Shown here one piece after another: positions 18,137-27,039 of a stretch of DNA of 64,000 nt; position 1 is the first letter of the stretch, and each line of letters begins with the position of its first letter. The notes below the pieces were generated by a model, which saw only the letters and a list, made by a program, of their open reading frames with translations, had not been told where the DNA came from and searched no databases. The stretch lies in assembly GCA_041743125.1 (NCBI GenBank), contig JBGTNK010000033.1, positions 1 to 64,000 of the forward strand, given 5' to 3'. Source of the stretch: Terrimonas_B sp041743125 (GTDB taxonomy: Bacteria > Bacteroidota > Bacteroidia > Chitinophagales > Chitinophagaceae). The translations under genes were made by a program, and so were the position numbers.

Positions 18137-18821
18137 TACTAGATATACTTTATTGGCTGCGAAGATAATGAAAGGAGCAGAGCGGGATTCATGGCTTGAC
18201 CAGGATTAAACAGAATAATAATAGATATTAAGATTAGCCAGAAAAAAATCAGTAGGTCCCTTTCTGCAAGTGGTAGCTGAATTCTTAAGGGACAACTATT
18301 CTTACAAAATTCTATGAATATTTAAGTAATGTGAAAATGAAAAGAGTATCAAACTTTATTTCATAAAAAATATAACCTAAAAAATTTCAGTATAAATGAA
18401 TTATAGAATATATAGCAAAATAAACGTTGACTTATGGAATGAAATTTTTTAATCAGGAGACGGGGCTTTGGTGAGACAATTTTAATATTTGCTTATAACT
18501 ATCCAATATTACTTTTACACCTTTGTGTTTATCTTTTCTTACTGTCAAAATATATTTTTATTAAATTGGAAAAGATCTTTGGCAGAGGAAAAAATGATTG
18601 TGGATAACCCCCATTTGCATGGTGAAAATTAGTGTAGAAAGAAAAAGTTTTTTAAAATCGCTTTTGATTGGTAATACAATTCTATTTTCGCCATCTGACT
18701 GATGGAAGAAAACATTCGGATAACAGAAAAGTAATATTTTCATAATTTAAGACTGGGCTCTCTCTCCTAAGGTCATTGGTGTAAAATCAATGGTTTAATT
18801 TTTTATCGGTATAACTGAACG
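18137..18821. other. 685-bp divergent non-coding region between pheT and dnaB
   Basis: Very AT-rich, with no convincing gene. It holds a perfect DnaA-box 9-mer (18599-18607), a 7-bp GTCCCTT/AAGGGAC hairpin (18256-18293) that would lie in the pheT leader, and a weak promoter-like pair for dnaB (TTTTG at 18662-18666, TATTTTCG at 18683-18690, spacer 16). A 60-codon Phe-rich minus-strand frame at 18561-18743 is considered spurious. Confidence 0.6.
18599..18607 (-). promoter_or_regulatory. Perfect DnaA-box 9-mer (TTATCCACA on the minus strand)
   Basis: The plus strand reads TGTGGATAA, the exact complement of the strong DnaA box. It lies about 215 bp upstream of the dnaB start in an AT-rich intergenic region. 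I found no second box nearby, so this is a candidate DnaA regulatory or titration site and not an origin by itself. Confidence 0.45.
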
Positions 18822-20381
18822 ATGGACCTGACCAATATAAATAAAGAAAGAAAACAGAAAAGAAGATCATCGATAGACCTTGGAACAATGGTATATGGCA
18901 AAGTGCCGCCACAGGCCAAGGACCTGGAGGAAGCCGTATTGGGTGCTATTATGCTGGAGAAAAGTGCTTTTGACACGGTAGTAGAAATATTAAAGCCCGA
19001 ATGTTTTTATGTGGAGGCGCATCAGCGAATTTTTAGTGCCATGCAAAGCCTGGCTAACAAAAGCCAGCCTATCGACATTCTTACCGTAGCCGAAGAACTG
19101 CGTAGCCGTGAAGAATTGGAAATGGTAGGGGGACCTTATTACGTCACCAAGTTGACTAATACTGTTGTTTCATCTGCCCATATTGATGCTCACGCCAGGA
19201 TAGTTTTACAAAAATTTATTCAACGTGAACTGATCCGTATTAGTGGGGAGATCATTGGTGATGCATACGAAGACTCCACCGATGTTTTTGATTTACTCGA
19301 CGATGCCGAATCCAAGTTATTCGAGATCACTAATAATCATCTTAGAAAAGAATATAATTCCATTGATACGATCCTTGTCAACACGATAAAACGTATCGAG
19401 GACCTTCGGCAGCGTAATGAAGATGTAACCGGTGTGCCCAGCGGGTTTTCAAGCCTTGACCGGGTTACTTTCGGATGGCAGAACACTGACCTTATCATCC
19501 TGGCGGCAAGGCCGGCTGTTGGTAAAACGGCTTTCGCCCTAAACCTGGCCCGTAATGCTGCCATGCATCCTACTAAACCTACGCCTGTAGCCTTATTTTC
19601 TCTTGAAATGAGTGCCGGCCAGCTGGTACAGCGTATCCTGTCTGCGGAAAGTGAAATATGGCTTGAGAAGATTGCCAGGGGTAAAATGGAAGAGCATGAA
19701 ATGAAACAATTGTACGCAAGAGGTATTCAGCGTTTATCACAGGCGCCTTTGTATATTGATGATACCCCTGCTCTAAATATTTTTGAATTGAGGGCCAAAT
19801 GCCGCAGGCTTAAGAACAAGCATAATATTGGTATGGTAATTATAGATTACCTGCAATTGATGAGTGGAACAGGTGACGGCAGAAATTCAAACCGGGAGCA
19901 GGAGATCAGTAATATCTCCCGGAATTTAAAGGGCCTGGCTAAGGAATTAAATGTGCCAATAATAGCTTTATCACAATTGAGTCGTGCGGTAGAGCAAAGG
20001 GGAGCAAAAGAAGGCAGCCGTATCCCACAGTTGAGTGACCTTAGAGAGTCAGGAGCAATTGAGCAAGATGCTGACATGGTTATGTTCCTTTACCGGCCGG
20101 AATATTATGATCTGACAACAAGTGCAGACGGAGAAAATATTAAAGGTTTAACGGAAGTAAAAATTGCCAAACATAGAAATGGTACATTAGAAACCGTTAA
20201 ATTAAAAGCCTTACTGCATATCCAGAAATTTGCGAACTGGGACGAAGATCCATATAGCGGCATAGGGCTACCTACTGGAGGCTGGCGCCCGGTAGAAGAT
20301 GGAGGCGGGGGTGAAAAATTATATATCCAGGCTGGCAGTAAAATGAATGACCGGTCTTCAGAAGAGGAAGATCCTTTTTAA
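18822..20381 (+). CDS. dnaB: Replicative DNA helicase DnaB
   Basis: 519-aa hexameric helicase of the replication fork. The N-terminal DnaB domain (about 28-130, EEAVLGAIMLEKSAFD) is followed by the RecA-like core with Walker A ARPAVGKTAF (229-238), the MVIIDYLQLM Walker B region, and the DLRESGAIEQDADMVMFLYRPE H4 region. No intein insertion. The divergent upstream region has a DnaA box, and a hairpin terminator follows 22 bp after the stop. Confidence 0.97.
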   Translation: MDLTNINKERKQKRRSSIDLGTMVYGKVPPQAKDLEEAVLGAIMLEKSAFDTVVEILKPECFYVEAHQRIFSAMQSLANKSQPIDILTVAEELRSREELEMVGGPYYVTKLTNTVVSSAHIDAHARIVLQKFIQRELIRISGEIIGDAYEDSTDVFDLLDDAESKLFEITNNHLRKEYNSIDTILVNTIKRIEDLRQRNEDVTGVPSGFSSLDRVTFGWQNTDLIILAARPAVGKTAFALNLARNAAMHPTKPTPVALFSLEMSAGQLVQRILSAESEIWLEKIARGKMEEHEMKQLYARGIQRLSQAPLYIDDTPALNIFELRAKCRRLKNKHNIGMVIIDYLQLMSGTGDGRNSNREQEISNISRNLKGLAKELNVPIIALSQLSRAVEQRGAKEGSRIPQLSDLRESGAIEQDADMVMFLYRPEYYDLTTSADGENIKGLTEVKIAKHRNGTLETVKLKALLHIQKFANWDEDPYSGIGLPTGGWRPVEDGGGGEKLYIQAGSKMNDRSSEEEDPF

Positions 20382-20403
20382 TAAAGAGAATAAAATATTC
20401 TGA

Positions 20404-20434
20404 TGTCCGGTCTTTTTAGATCGGACATTTTTTA
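20404..20434 (+). terminator. Intrinsic terminator after dnaB
   Basis: TGTCCGGTCT pairs with AGATCGGACA (one G-T) around TTTT, followed by TTTTTTA. It ends only about 10 nt before the rsmE ATG, so rsmE needs read-through or an overlapping promoter. Confidence 0.85.
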
Positions 20435-20443
20435 TTTTTACTT

Positions 20444-21160
20444 ATGGCACTTCCTTTTTTTTATATAAGCAACTATAATAGTTCTGAAAAGGAACTTGTT
20501 TTAGATGAAGTTACTTCCCGGCATATGATACAGGTGCTGCGCATGAAGAAAGATGACTCGCTCAATCTTACTGATGGAAAAGGAAATTTATTGACTGTCT
20601 TTATTACGGATGATCATAAGAAACACTGCGCCGTTAAAGTAAAAGATGTGGCCCATGTGTCACTTGCAAAAAGAAATGTATCCATTGGTATATCCGTTTT
20701 AAAAAATGCCAGCCGGTTTGAATGGTTTTTAGAGAAAGCAACGGAATTGGGAATAAATGAAATTATTCCATTGATATGCGAAAGAACCGAAAAGGAAAAA
20801 TTCAGGCGAGACAGGATGCAGAATATCCTGGTAAGCGCCATGCTTCAATCCCAACAGTGCTGGCTGCCCGTATTGCATGAGCCCACTGCTTTTGAATTAT
20901 TATTCCGGCAGGAAGAAGTAGCAGGCAGAGGACAAAAATTTATTGCTCATTGTACAGAAACCGAAAAAAGAAAATTAACAGAACAGATCAATGCATCTCT
21001 TCCTTCGCAAATCATCCTGGTAGGTCCTGAAGGTGATTTTACTTCTGCAGAAATTGAATTAGCTATGCACCACCACTTTATTGCTGTTTCCCTGGGAAAT
21101 ACGAGACTAAGAACCGAAACGGCAGGCGTTGTAGCAGCTTCCTTACTTCGCCTGGTCTGA
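20444..21160 (+). CDS. rsmE: 16S rRNA (uracil(1498)-N(3))-methyltransferase
   Basis: 238-aa SPOUT-class methyltransferase that makes m3U1498 in 16S rRNA. The N-terminal PUA-like part includes SRHMIQVLRMKKDDSL. The C-terminal trefoil-knot SAM site has the family signatures ILVGPEGDFTSAEIE and SLGNTRLRTETAGVVAASLL. The mid-region LEKATELGINEIIPL and ERTEKEKF motifs are also present. Its last 18 bp overlap the convergent TerC gene. Confidence 0.95.
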   Translation: MALPFFYISNYNSSEKELVLDEVTSRHMIQVLRMKKDDSLNLTDGKGNLLTVFITDDHKKHCAVKVKDVAHVSLAKRNVSIGISVLKNASRFEWFLEKATELGINEIIPLICERTEKEKFRRDRMQNILVSAMLQSQQCWLPVLHEPTAFELLFRQEEVAGRGQKFIAHCTETEKRKLTEQINASLPSQIILVGPEGDFTSAEIELAMHHHFIAVSLGNTRLRTETAGVVAASLLRLV

Positions 21161-21949
21161 ATACTCATCCTCTTCCATCCTGTACACGGGTTCATTAAGT
21201 TCAATCACCCTGTTTTGGGTTTGCTTTTTTCTCATGAACATATTTAGCAATTCAACAAGGAAGGAGAAAGCCATACCAAAATAAATATAATTTTTAAGAT
21301 GCAATTGCTCGGCAGCTTCTGCATTCCATCCTTCTATTACAAGGCTTAACCCAATCATCACTAAAAAAGACAGAGCCAGCATTTTTAAAGTAGGATGTTT
21401 ATGTATGAATGCTGAAATTCGGGGGCTGAATGTAAACATGATAAACATAGCGATTACAACTGCGGCGATCATGATCTCAACATATTTTGCTGTGCCACCC
21501 GCAGTGATGATGCTGTCAAAAGAAAAAACGGCATCTATCAGCATGATCTGTGCTATGGCTTTACCCAGTGTCAATGGTTTCTTATTTGATGCTTTAGCAT
21601 TGGGATCTTCGCCTTCCAGCTTATGATGTATTTCCATCACCGATTTATAAATAAGGAAAATTCCACCTGCAAGCATAACCAGGCTGGCCAGATCAAACCC
21701 CTTTCCTGCTACTACAAAAATGGATTTACCTTTTTGAGATAAAAGCCAACCTAATGCAAGCAATAAAAGGCTACGTGAAAGAATGCCGGTGATCATCCAG
21801 ACGCGGCGTGCCATTTTTTTTGAATTCGCGGCTGGCAATCGGTTCATGATGATACTTACAAAGATCACGTTGTCTATTCCTAATACTACTTCTAATACAA
21901 CAAGAATAAAAAAACTAATGATACTTTCACTGGTTAACAAATGTTCCAT
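21143..21949 (-). CDS. TerC family integral membrane protein
   Basis: 268 aa with about seven hydrophobic segments and the TerC signatures LEVVLGIDNVIFVSII near the N-terminus and LIDAVFSFDSIITAGG in the middle, which carry the acidic residues typical of this metal-handling membrane family. Members are implicated in tellurite resistance loci and manganese export coupled to secreted-protein metalation. Substrate not determinable here. The C-terminal tail (MRKKQTQNRVIELNEP) is cytosolic and charged. It ends inside the 3' end of rsmE. Confidence 0.92.
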   Translation of the reverse strand: MEHLLTSESIISFFILVVLEVVLGIDNVIFVSIIMNRLPAANSKKMARRVWMITGILSRSLLLLALGWLLSQKGKSIFVVAGKGFDLASLVMLAGGIFLIYKSVMEIHHKLEGEDPNAKASNKKPLTLGKAIAQIMLIDAVFSFDSIITAGGTAKYVEIMIAAVVIAMFIMFTFSPRISAFIHKHPTLKMLALSFLVMIGLSLVIEGWNAEAAEQLHLKNYIYFGMAFSFLVELLNMFMRKKQTQNRVIELNEPVYRMEEDEYSDQAK

Positions 21950-22007
21950 AATTATCAGGCTATCTTAAAGTTTTGCGAATATGGTGAAAAATAATGAGTG
22001 AGGGAGT

Positions 22008-23075
22008 TTAATTTAATCCTTTGCATATCTTTTTAATAATACCGGGTCCTTCATAAATAAACCCGGTCCACACCTGTATCAGGGAAGACCCTGAATTTAA
22101 TTTTTCTTTTGCATCCTCTGCTGTAAAAATACCACCTGAGGCAATTACAGGAATGTCGCCACGGGTTCTTTGGTTGATATAATTAATAATAGCGGTAGAT
22201 CTTTCTTTTACGGGTTTGCCACTTAATCCACCGGCTCCCATTTTTTGAATTTCATCCTTAGGTGTTAATAAACCGTTTCGGCTGATAGTAGTATTACTGC
22301 ATACTAACCCGTCCAGTTGAATTTCAATGGCAAGGTCAACAACATCATCAATTTGCTCCTGCGTAAGATCAGGAGCTATTTTTAACAATATGGGTTTGGA
22401 GATGGCCTTGCCGTTATTGATCATCTGAAGATGTCTTAATATTTTGCGTAAAGATTCTTTTTCCTGTAGTTCCCGGAGACCCGGGGTATTCGGACTGCTT
22501 ACATTCACAACAAAGTAATCGACATAAGGGTGAAGCTCCTTAAAACAAGTTTCATAGTCTTTCCAGGCATCTTCGTTCGATGTGATTTTATTTTTTCCAA
22601 TATTACCTCCTATTATAAGCCGGGAGTTTCGTTTGGCGGGTTGTGAATTGTGAATGGTATCAGATTTTTCCATCCAATTTTTCAATCGCTCAGCAATTAT
22701 CTCTACTCCATCATTATTAAATCCCATCCGGTTTATCAATGCCTTGTCCTTTGGAAGGCGGAACAATCTTGGCTTTTTATTTCCAACCTGGGGCAGCGGT
22801 GTAACGGTGCCAATTTCAACAAACCCAAATCCTAACGTGTCCAATTCCCTCAGGTACCTTCCGTTTTTATCAAAACCAGCACCCAGGCCAACCGGATTTC
22901 TGAAATTCAAATGAAACTCAGTTTTTCTTAACCTGTTTCCCTTTACAGAAAAAGTAAGTGATATTAATTTGCGGATTATTCTGAGGCTACATAATAATTT
23001 AAGCAAATTCATAGAAAAGTAGTGAACCCATTCCGGAGGAAAAAAGAACAGTATGCGCCGGATTACGTTATACAT
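22008..23075 (-). CDS. pyrD: Dihydroorotate dehydrogenase (quinone), class 2
   Basis: 355-aa membrane-associated FMN enzyme that oxidises dihydroorotate to orotate in pyrimidine synthesis. The N-terminal amphipathic helices (IRRILFFFPPEWVHYFSMNLLKLL) are the class 2 membrane/quinone extension. Core motifs: NPVGLGAGFDKNG, the NVSSPNTPGLRELQ loop with the catalytic Ser, and the FMN-binding GAGGLSGKPV and IPVIASGGI segments. Other pyr genes are not adjacent; pyrC is about 10 kb away. Confidence 0.96.
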   Translation of the reverse strand: MYNVIRRILFFFPPEWVHYFSMNLLKLLCSLRIIRKLISLTFSVKGNRLRKTEFHLNFRNPVGLGAGFDKNGRYLRELDTLGFGFVEIGTVTPLPQVGNKKPRLFRLPKDKALINRMGFNNDGVEIIAERLKNWMEKSDTIHNSQPAKRNSRLIIGGNIGKNKITSNEDAWKDYETCFKELHPYVDYFVVNVSSPNTPGLRELQEKESLRKILRHLQMINNGKAISKPILLKIAPDLTQEQIDDVVDLAIEIQLDGLVCSNTTISRNGLLTPKDEIQKMGAGGLSGKPVKERSTAIINYINQRTRGDIPVIASGGIFTAEDAKEKLNSGSSLIQVWTGFIYEGPGIIKKICKGLN

Positions 23076-23148
23076 ATGATACGAAGATAAATGAAGTTTA
23101 AAGATGGCTTGGATGATAGCCGACTTCTGGTTAAATTTGATTTCAAAG

Positions 23149-23176
23149 TTGCATAAAAAACTAAATAGTATTTTTG
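23149..23176 (+). promoter_or_regulatory. Promoter of the thiolase gene, Bacteroidota consensus
   Basis: TTG (23149-23151), 17-nt spacer, TATTTTTG (23169-23176). A close match to the -33/-7 consensus. It predicts a start near 23182 and a leader of about 90 nt. Confidence 0.65.
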
Positions 23177-23271
23177 TTTATATGAATTTTTTAATGAATT
23201 AAAATTTTCAATTGACCTGCTATTAACGCGGAATTAAAAATCAAATATCTGATAATTTAAAATTGTTCATC

Positions 23272-24447
23272 ATGCAGGAAGCTTATATAGTAGCCGGATA
23301 CAGAACCGCCGTTGGAAAAGCTAAACGAGGTGGATTTCGCTTTTATCGCCCGGACGACCTGGCCGTAGAAGTTATAAAAGGTGTAATGGCTTCGGTTCCT
23401 CAACTAGAAGCAAACCGGGTAGACGACGTAATCGTTGGCAATGCGGTTCCTGAGGCTGAGCAAGGTTTACAATTTGGGCGCATTATTTCGGCAAGGGCAT
23501 TAGGTTTTGATGTGCCCGGAGTTACGGTTAATCGATATTGCGCTTCAGGTTTGGAAACCATTGCTATGGCTACTGCAAAGATCAGGACCGGACAAGCTGA
23601 ATGCATTATTGCCGGCGGCACCGAAAGTATGAGCCTGGTGCCCACTGCAGGATGGAAAACCGTTCCTTCCTATACCATTGCAAAAGATGACCCTGATTAT
23701 TATCTCAGCATGGGCCTTACAGCAGAGGCTGTAGCCAAAGATTATGATGTAAGCCGGGAGGACCAGGATGAATTTTCTTATCATTCGCATAAGAAAGCAA
23801 TCAACGCTATTAAGAATGGTCACTTTAAAACAGGGATCCTTCCCATTACGGTTGAAGAAATATATCTTGATGCTAAGGGAAAAAAACAAAAAAGAAATTA
23901 TACCATGGATACTGATGAAGGCCCCCGGGCAGATACATCGGTAGAAGTGTTATCAAAATTAAAGCCGGTATTTGCTGCAGGTGGAGTTGTTACCGCAGGT
24001 AATTCTTCACAAACATCGGACGGCGCAGCTTTTGTTATTGTTATGGGAGAAAAGATGATGAACGAATTAGGACTGAAACCTATCGGCAGGCTGGTGGCTT
24101 GTGCATCAGCAGGAGTTCCTCCCCGGGTAATGGGCATTGGCCCGGTAGCCGCTATTCCAAAAGCATTGAAGCAGGTAGGTATGAAGTTAGCTGATGTTGA
24201 TCTAATAGAATTAAACGAGGCTTTTGCATCACAGGCATTGGCTGTAATTCGCAAAGCAGAACTTGATCCCACAAAAGTGAATATCAATGGGGGAGCGATA
24301 GCATTGGGACACCCGCTGGGCTGCACCGGTGCCAAACTTACTATTCAGGTATTGAACGATATGAAGCGGTTAAATAAGAAATATGGAATGGTAACTGCTT
24401 GTGTGGGCGGAGGCCAGGGAATTGCAGGAATAATCGAAAATCTTTAA
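23272..24447 (+). CDS. Acetyl-CoA C-acyltransferase (thiolase)
   Basis: 391 aa from the ATG at 23272; an in-frame TTG three codons upstream is possible but gives no family match. Catalyses thiolytic cleavage of 3-ketoacyl-CoA (beta-oxidation) or the reverse condensation. Catalytic Cys90 is in NRYCASGLE. GGTESMS, NEAFASQALAV, the GGAIALGHPLGCTGAK His motif and CVGGGQGIAGII are intact. No fadB or acyl-CoA dehydrogenase is adjacent, so degradative versus biosynthetic use cannot be decided. Confidence 0.93.
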   Translation: MQEAYIVAGYRTAVGKAKRGGFRFYRPDDLAVEVIKGVMASVPQLEANRVDDVIVGNAVPEAEQGLQFGRIISARALGFDVPGVTVNRYCASGLETIAMATAKIRTGQAECIIAGGTESMSLVPTAGWKTVPSYTIAKDDPDYYLSMGLTAEAVAKDYDVSREDQDEFSYHSHKKAINAIKNGHFKTGILPITVEEIYLDAKGKKQKRNYTMDTDEGPRADTSVEVLSKLKPVFAAGGVVTAGNSSQTSDGAAFVIVMGEKMMNELGLKPIGRLVACASAGVPPRVMGIGPVAAIPKALKQVGMKLADVDLIELNEAFASQALAVIRKAELDPTKVNINGGAIALGHPLGCTGAKLTIQVLNDMKRLNKKYGMVTACVGGGQGIAGIIENL

Positions 24448-24532
24448 GTATTCGAAGCCAGTGATGGTTGCTTTTCCGCAATGAATAAATTTGAATTAGC
24501 CGTTTCTAAAATTTAGTATGGTTAGAGGGAAT

Positions 24533-25978
24533 TCAGGCTTTTTGCATTTTATGCATAATTCTTAGAATAATAAACTCTGCCGGGCGCACGGGAGCCATGC
24601 CAATTTCAATAATCATTCTTCCATCCAAAATGTCCTGCGCCGTCATCGTTTTTCCAAGGCCAGTATGAACATAAAATGCTTCCTGTGGTCTTGTCCCCAT
24701 CAAAGCTCCCGCCCGCCACTGTAACAATAAAAAATTTTCGATCAGGGACTTTATTCTTACCCAGGTTCCCGCTTCATTAGGTTCAAATACAAATGGTGTG
24801 GTTGCTTTTGTTATGGATTCTTCTATCATGATAAAAAATCGGCGAACAGAAATATACCGCCATTCATTATCATTTCCTGCAAGGGTTCTTGCGCCCCAAA
24901 CGACGGTTCCTTTACCGTTAAAATAACGAATGGTATTAATAGATTTTCCTGTGAGTGGATCTGTATTTAATGAATTAAGTTCCTGGGTTGTTAATGTAAG
25001 TTCCGGCGCTTTTATTAAAGAAAGGCTTACACTTGCAGGAGCTTTCCAAACACCGCGGTTTTTATCCGTGATTGTATAAACTCCGGCCACAGCGGCGGAA
25101 GGAGGTAATAAAACAGTTTGGTTATCGATCTCCTCTTTAATACTGGAGTAAATCGTTGTGCCGCTCAGCCTTGAATTATTTAATTTAAGTTTATCAAATT
25201 CACCTTTGGCTTTTAAATCAGTTTTACCCGGTTCCTTTGTTATTGTATTGTGTACGATAGTTACAAAATTATCTGTATAGTGATAAGGAATCGAGGTAAT
25301 GAGTTTGGGATAATAGGCCGCTCCGTATTTTAAAGAACTCTCTTTTTCCCCTCCGGTAATATTTTCCCTGAATAATTCGATGGCTGTTTTTTCGCCCGGA
25401 TTATTTTCATTTACATCCATGATAACAAAACGATCCTTTAATTCAAAAGCCTGCATCAACGCTTCGTTGTAAATTTCATATATGTCATTTGGTTTTGCAA
25501 AATTGACGCCATCCGGAAACAGTAACAGGGTAGGTTCTGCATATTGATATACTTCATCAAGGCTTTTTTGAAGATCTTTTTTATTCAATAATGATTTAGG
25601 CTTCCCGGATGAAACGATATAACACGGACCACCCCCGTTTGCAAAATATAATTGCAACTGGTAATGCATGTTATTTTTTAGAAAACTAATTTGGGAAGTG
25701 ATCTTCCGGGTTTCTAATACGGATGTGGTACCCGTTTTTACAATAGCGTCATCTATGTTGACCGTTAACGTTTCACTGACCAATCCGCCAAAGAAATGTT
25801 CATATTCTGTAAGAGAAGTGATACGGGTAGGAACAAACACAAGGTCACCCAATTCAAGTTCCCTTGCTTTTTGTGTGTACCCTATAAAGGCAGGAATTGC
25901 TGTTTCCAGCGCAACTATGGCCGGCAGGTTTGCAATTTCACCAATATACATTCCCGGATTTTTATATTCTGTTGACAT
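24533..25978 (-). CDS. Phage tail sheath-like protein of a contractile injection system
   Basis: 481-aa contractile-sheath protein. The N-terminal MSTEYKNPGMYIGEIANLP opening and the AIPAFIGYTQKA segment match sheath N-termini. The C-terminal 110 residues contain NTIRYFNGKGTVVWGARTLAG, YISVRRFFIMIEESI and FLLLQWRAGALMGTRPQEAFYV, the conserved sheath C-domain that interlocks with the tube. LPPSAAVAGVYTITD is the usual mid-motif. In extracellular contractile systems and T6SS-like machines this protein comes with tube, baseplate, spike and AAA+ genes. None is in the flanks, which hold a thiolase and DUF2721. It is either an isolated accessory copy or a distant partner of a cluster elsewhere. Confidence 0.9.
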   Translation of the reverse strand: MSTEYKNPGMYIGEIANLPAIVALETAIPAFIGYTQKARELELGDLVFVPTRITSLTEYEHFFGGLVSETLTVNIDDAIVKTGTTSVLETRKITSQISFLKNNMHYQLQLYFANGGGPCYIVSSGKPKSLLNKKDLQKSLDEVYQYAEPTLLLFPDGVNFAKPNDIYEIYNEALMQAFELKDRFVIMDVNENNPGEKTAIELFRENITGGEKESSLKYGAAYYPKLITSIPYHYTDNFVTIVHNTITKEPGKTDLKAKGEFDKLKLNNSRLSGTTIYSSIKEEIDNQTVLLPPSAAVAGVYTITDKNRGVWKAPASVSLSLIKAPELTLTTQELNSLNTDPLTGKSINTIRYFNGKGTVVWGARTLAGNDNEWRYISVRRFFIMIEESITKATTPFVFEPNEAGTWVRIKSLIENFLLLQWRAGALMGTRPQEAFYVHTGLGKTMTAQDILDGRMIIEIGMAPVRPAEFIILRIMHKMQKA

Positions 25979-26144
25979 AAGGATATAGAAAAAGCTACAG
26001 GTAATAAAATCGAATTATTAAATTTTGTTTTTACATGGGGCAGGATAGCTTGATAAGACAGGTCAATAGAAATAACAATTTACTATTTATTTTCTTATCT
26101 AATTTAAGCAGTCATGAATTGAAAATTTTTGTAGATTTTTGAAT

Positions 26145-26591
26145 ATGGAAATTACCTTCAATACACCCGCATTATTATTTCCGGCTATCAGTCTTTTGTT
26201 ACTGGCTTACACCAACAGGTACCTTGCCCTGGCAAACCTGATCCGGAAATTGCATGATGAATACATGAGGGGTGAAAAGAACCATCTTATTTTGAATCAA
26301 ATACGGATACTGCGGGAACGTATCAATTTAGTGAGATACATGCAGGGAATGGGTGTTTTTAGTTTTTTGTGCTGTGTAATTACCATGTATGGAGTTTACC
26401 AGCAATGGACGGCATTAACGGAATATGTTTTTGCCCTTAGCCTGATCAGTTTGCTGGCTTCCCTTATCATATCCCTTGTCGAGATAACCAAAAGTACCAA
26501 AGCGCTTGAGCTTGAATTAAGTGATATGGAGGAATTAGAGAAATCGAATTTTTTTACCGATTTGTGGAAAGGGAAGGAAGATAAAAAGTGA
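26145..26591 (+). CDS. DUF2721 family membrane protein
   Basis: 148 aa from the ATG at 26145 (an in-frame TTG lies two codons upstream). Three hydrophobic segments: NTPALLFPAISLLLLAYTNRY, then after a charged segment MGVFSFLCCVITMYGVY and YVFALSLISLLASLIISLVEI. The cytosolic tail is acidic/basic. The RYLALANLIRKLHDEY and LRERINLVRYMQ segments match the DUF2721 pattern. Function unknown. Confidence 0.8.
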   Translation: MEITFNTPALLFPAISLLLLAYTNRYLALANLIRKLHDEYMRGEKNHLILNQIRILRERINLVRYMQGMGVFSFLCCVITMYGVYQQWTALTEYVFALSLISLLASLIISLVEITKSTKALELELSDMEELEKSNFFTDLWKGKEDKK

Positions 26592-26715
26592 TGACCATTG
26601 TCATAAGTTAATGGGATAAAATGTTAACAGGGGAATGGCTGATCCCTTCGATAGACTTGTTTTCCTTTCTTGCGATTCAATAATTTTCGATCATGGAATT
26701 TGGTTACAAATTATC

Positions 26716-27030
26716 TTAGAAACTATTCAGGATTCTCAAAACCCTGTGCCAGTTTCCGCCATTATAAACTTCTTTTAATCCCTTTTCTTTCATTAATTGA
26801 ACGGCCAGGTTGCTCCGGTCGCCGGAGGTACAGCAAAAAATAACCGGTCGGTTCATTTCTTTTATTCTTTGTGTATTGATGGGGATACGGTCTACAGGAA
26901 TATTAATGGAGTCAGGGATTTTCCCCCGGTCAAACTCGGCTGCAGATCGTACATCTATAATGATGGCACCCCTGTATAATGCTTCCTTTATTTTATTATT
27001 TCCAAATCCGAACAATGAAAAAAGTGACAT
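26716..27030 (-). CDS. Single-domain rhodanese-like protein
   Basis: 104 aa, a minimal rhodanese domain: AIIIDVRSAAEFDRGKIPDSINIP and active-site loop CTSGDRS with Cys about 70, so sulfurtransferase competence is plausible. An N-terminal hydrophobic SLFSLFGFG could tether it to the membrane. It is 9 bp past the ABC exporter gene on the same strand and probably co-transcribed. The physiological sulfur acceptor is unknown. Confidence 0.9.
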   Translation of the reverse strand: MSLFSLFGFGNNKIKEALYRGAIIIDVRSAAEFDRGKIPDSINIPVDRIPINTQRIKEMNRPVIFCCTSGDRSNLAVQLMKEKGLKEVYNGGNWHRVLRILNSF

Positions 27031-27039
27031 CAGAATTTA

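Noticed and set aside
18561..18743. 60-codon Phe-rich minus-strand frame upstream of pheT, as a possible leader peptide
   Set aside because: Phe richness follows from AT-rich sequence. It lies over 400 bp from pheT with no adjacent attenuator structure.
18137..18821. Replication origin
   Set aside because: Only one DnaA box was found and there is no dnaA, dnaN or rpmH nearby. An origin would normally show a cluster of boxes.
24533..25978. Prophage or full contractile injection cluster
   Set aside because: No tube, baseplate, capsid, integrase or AAA+ gene flanks the sheath, and both sides are ordinary housekeeping genes.
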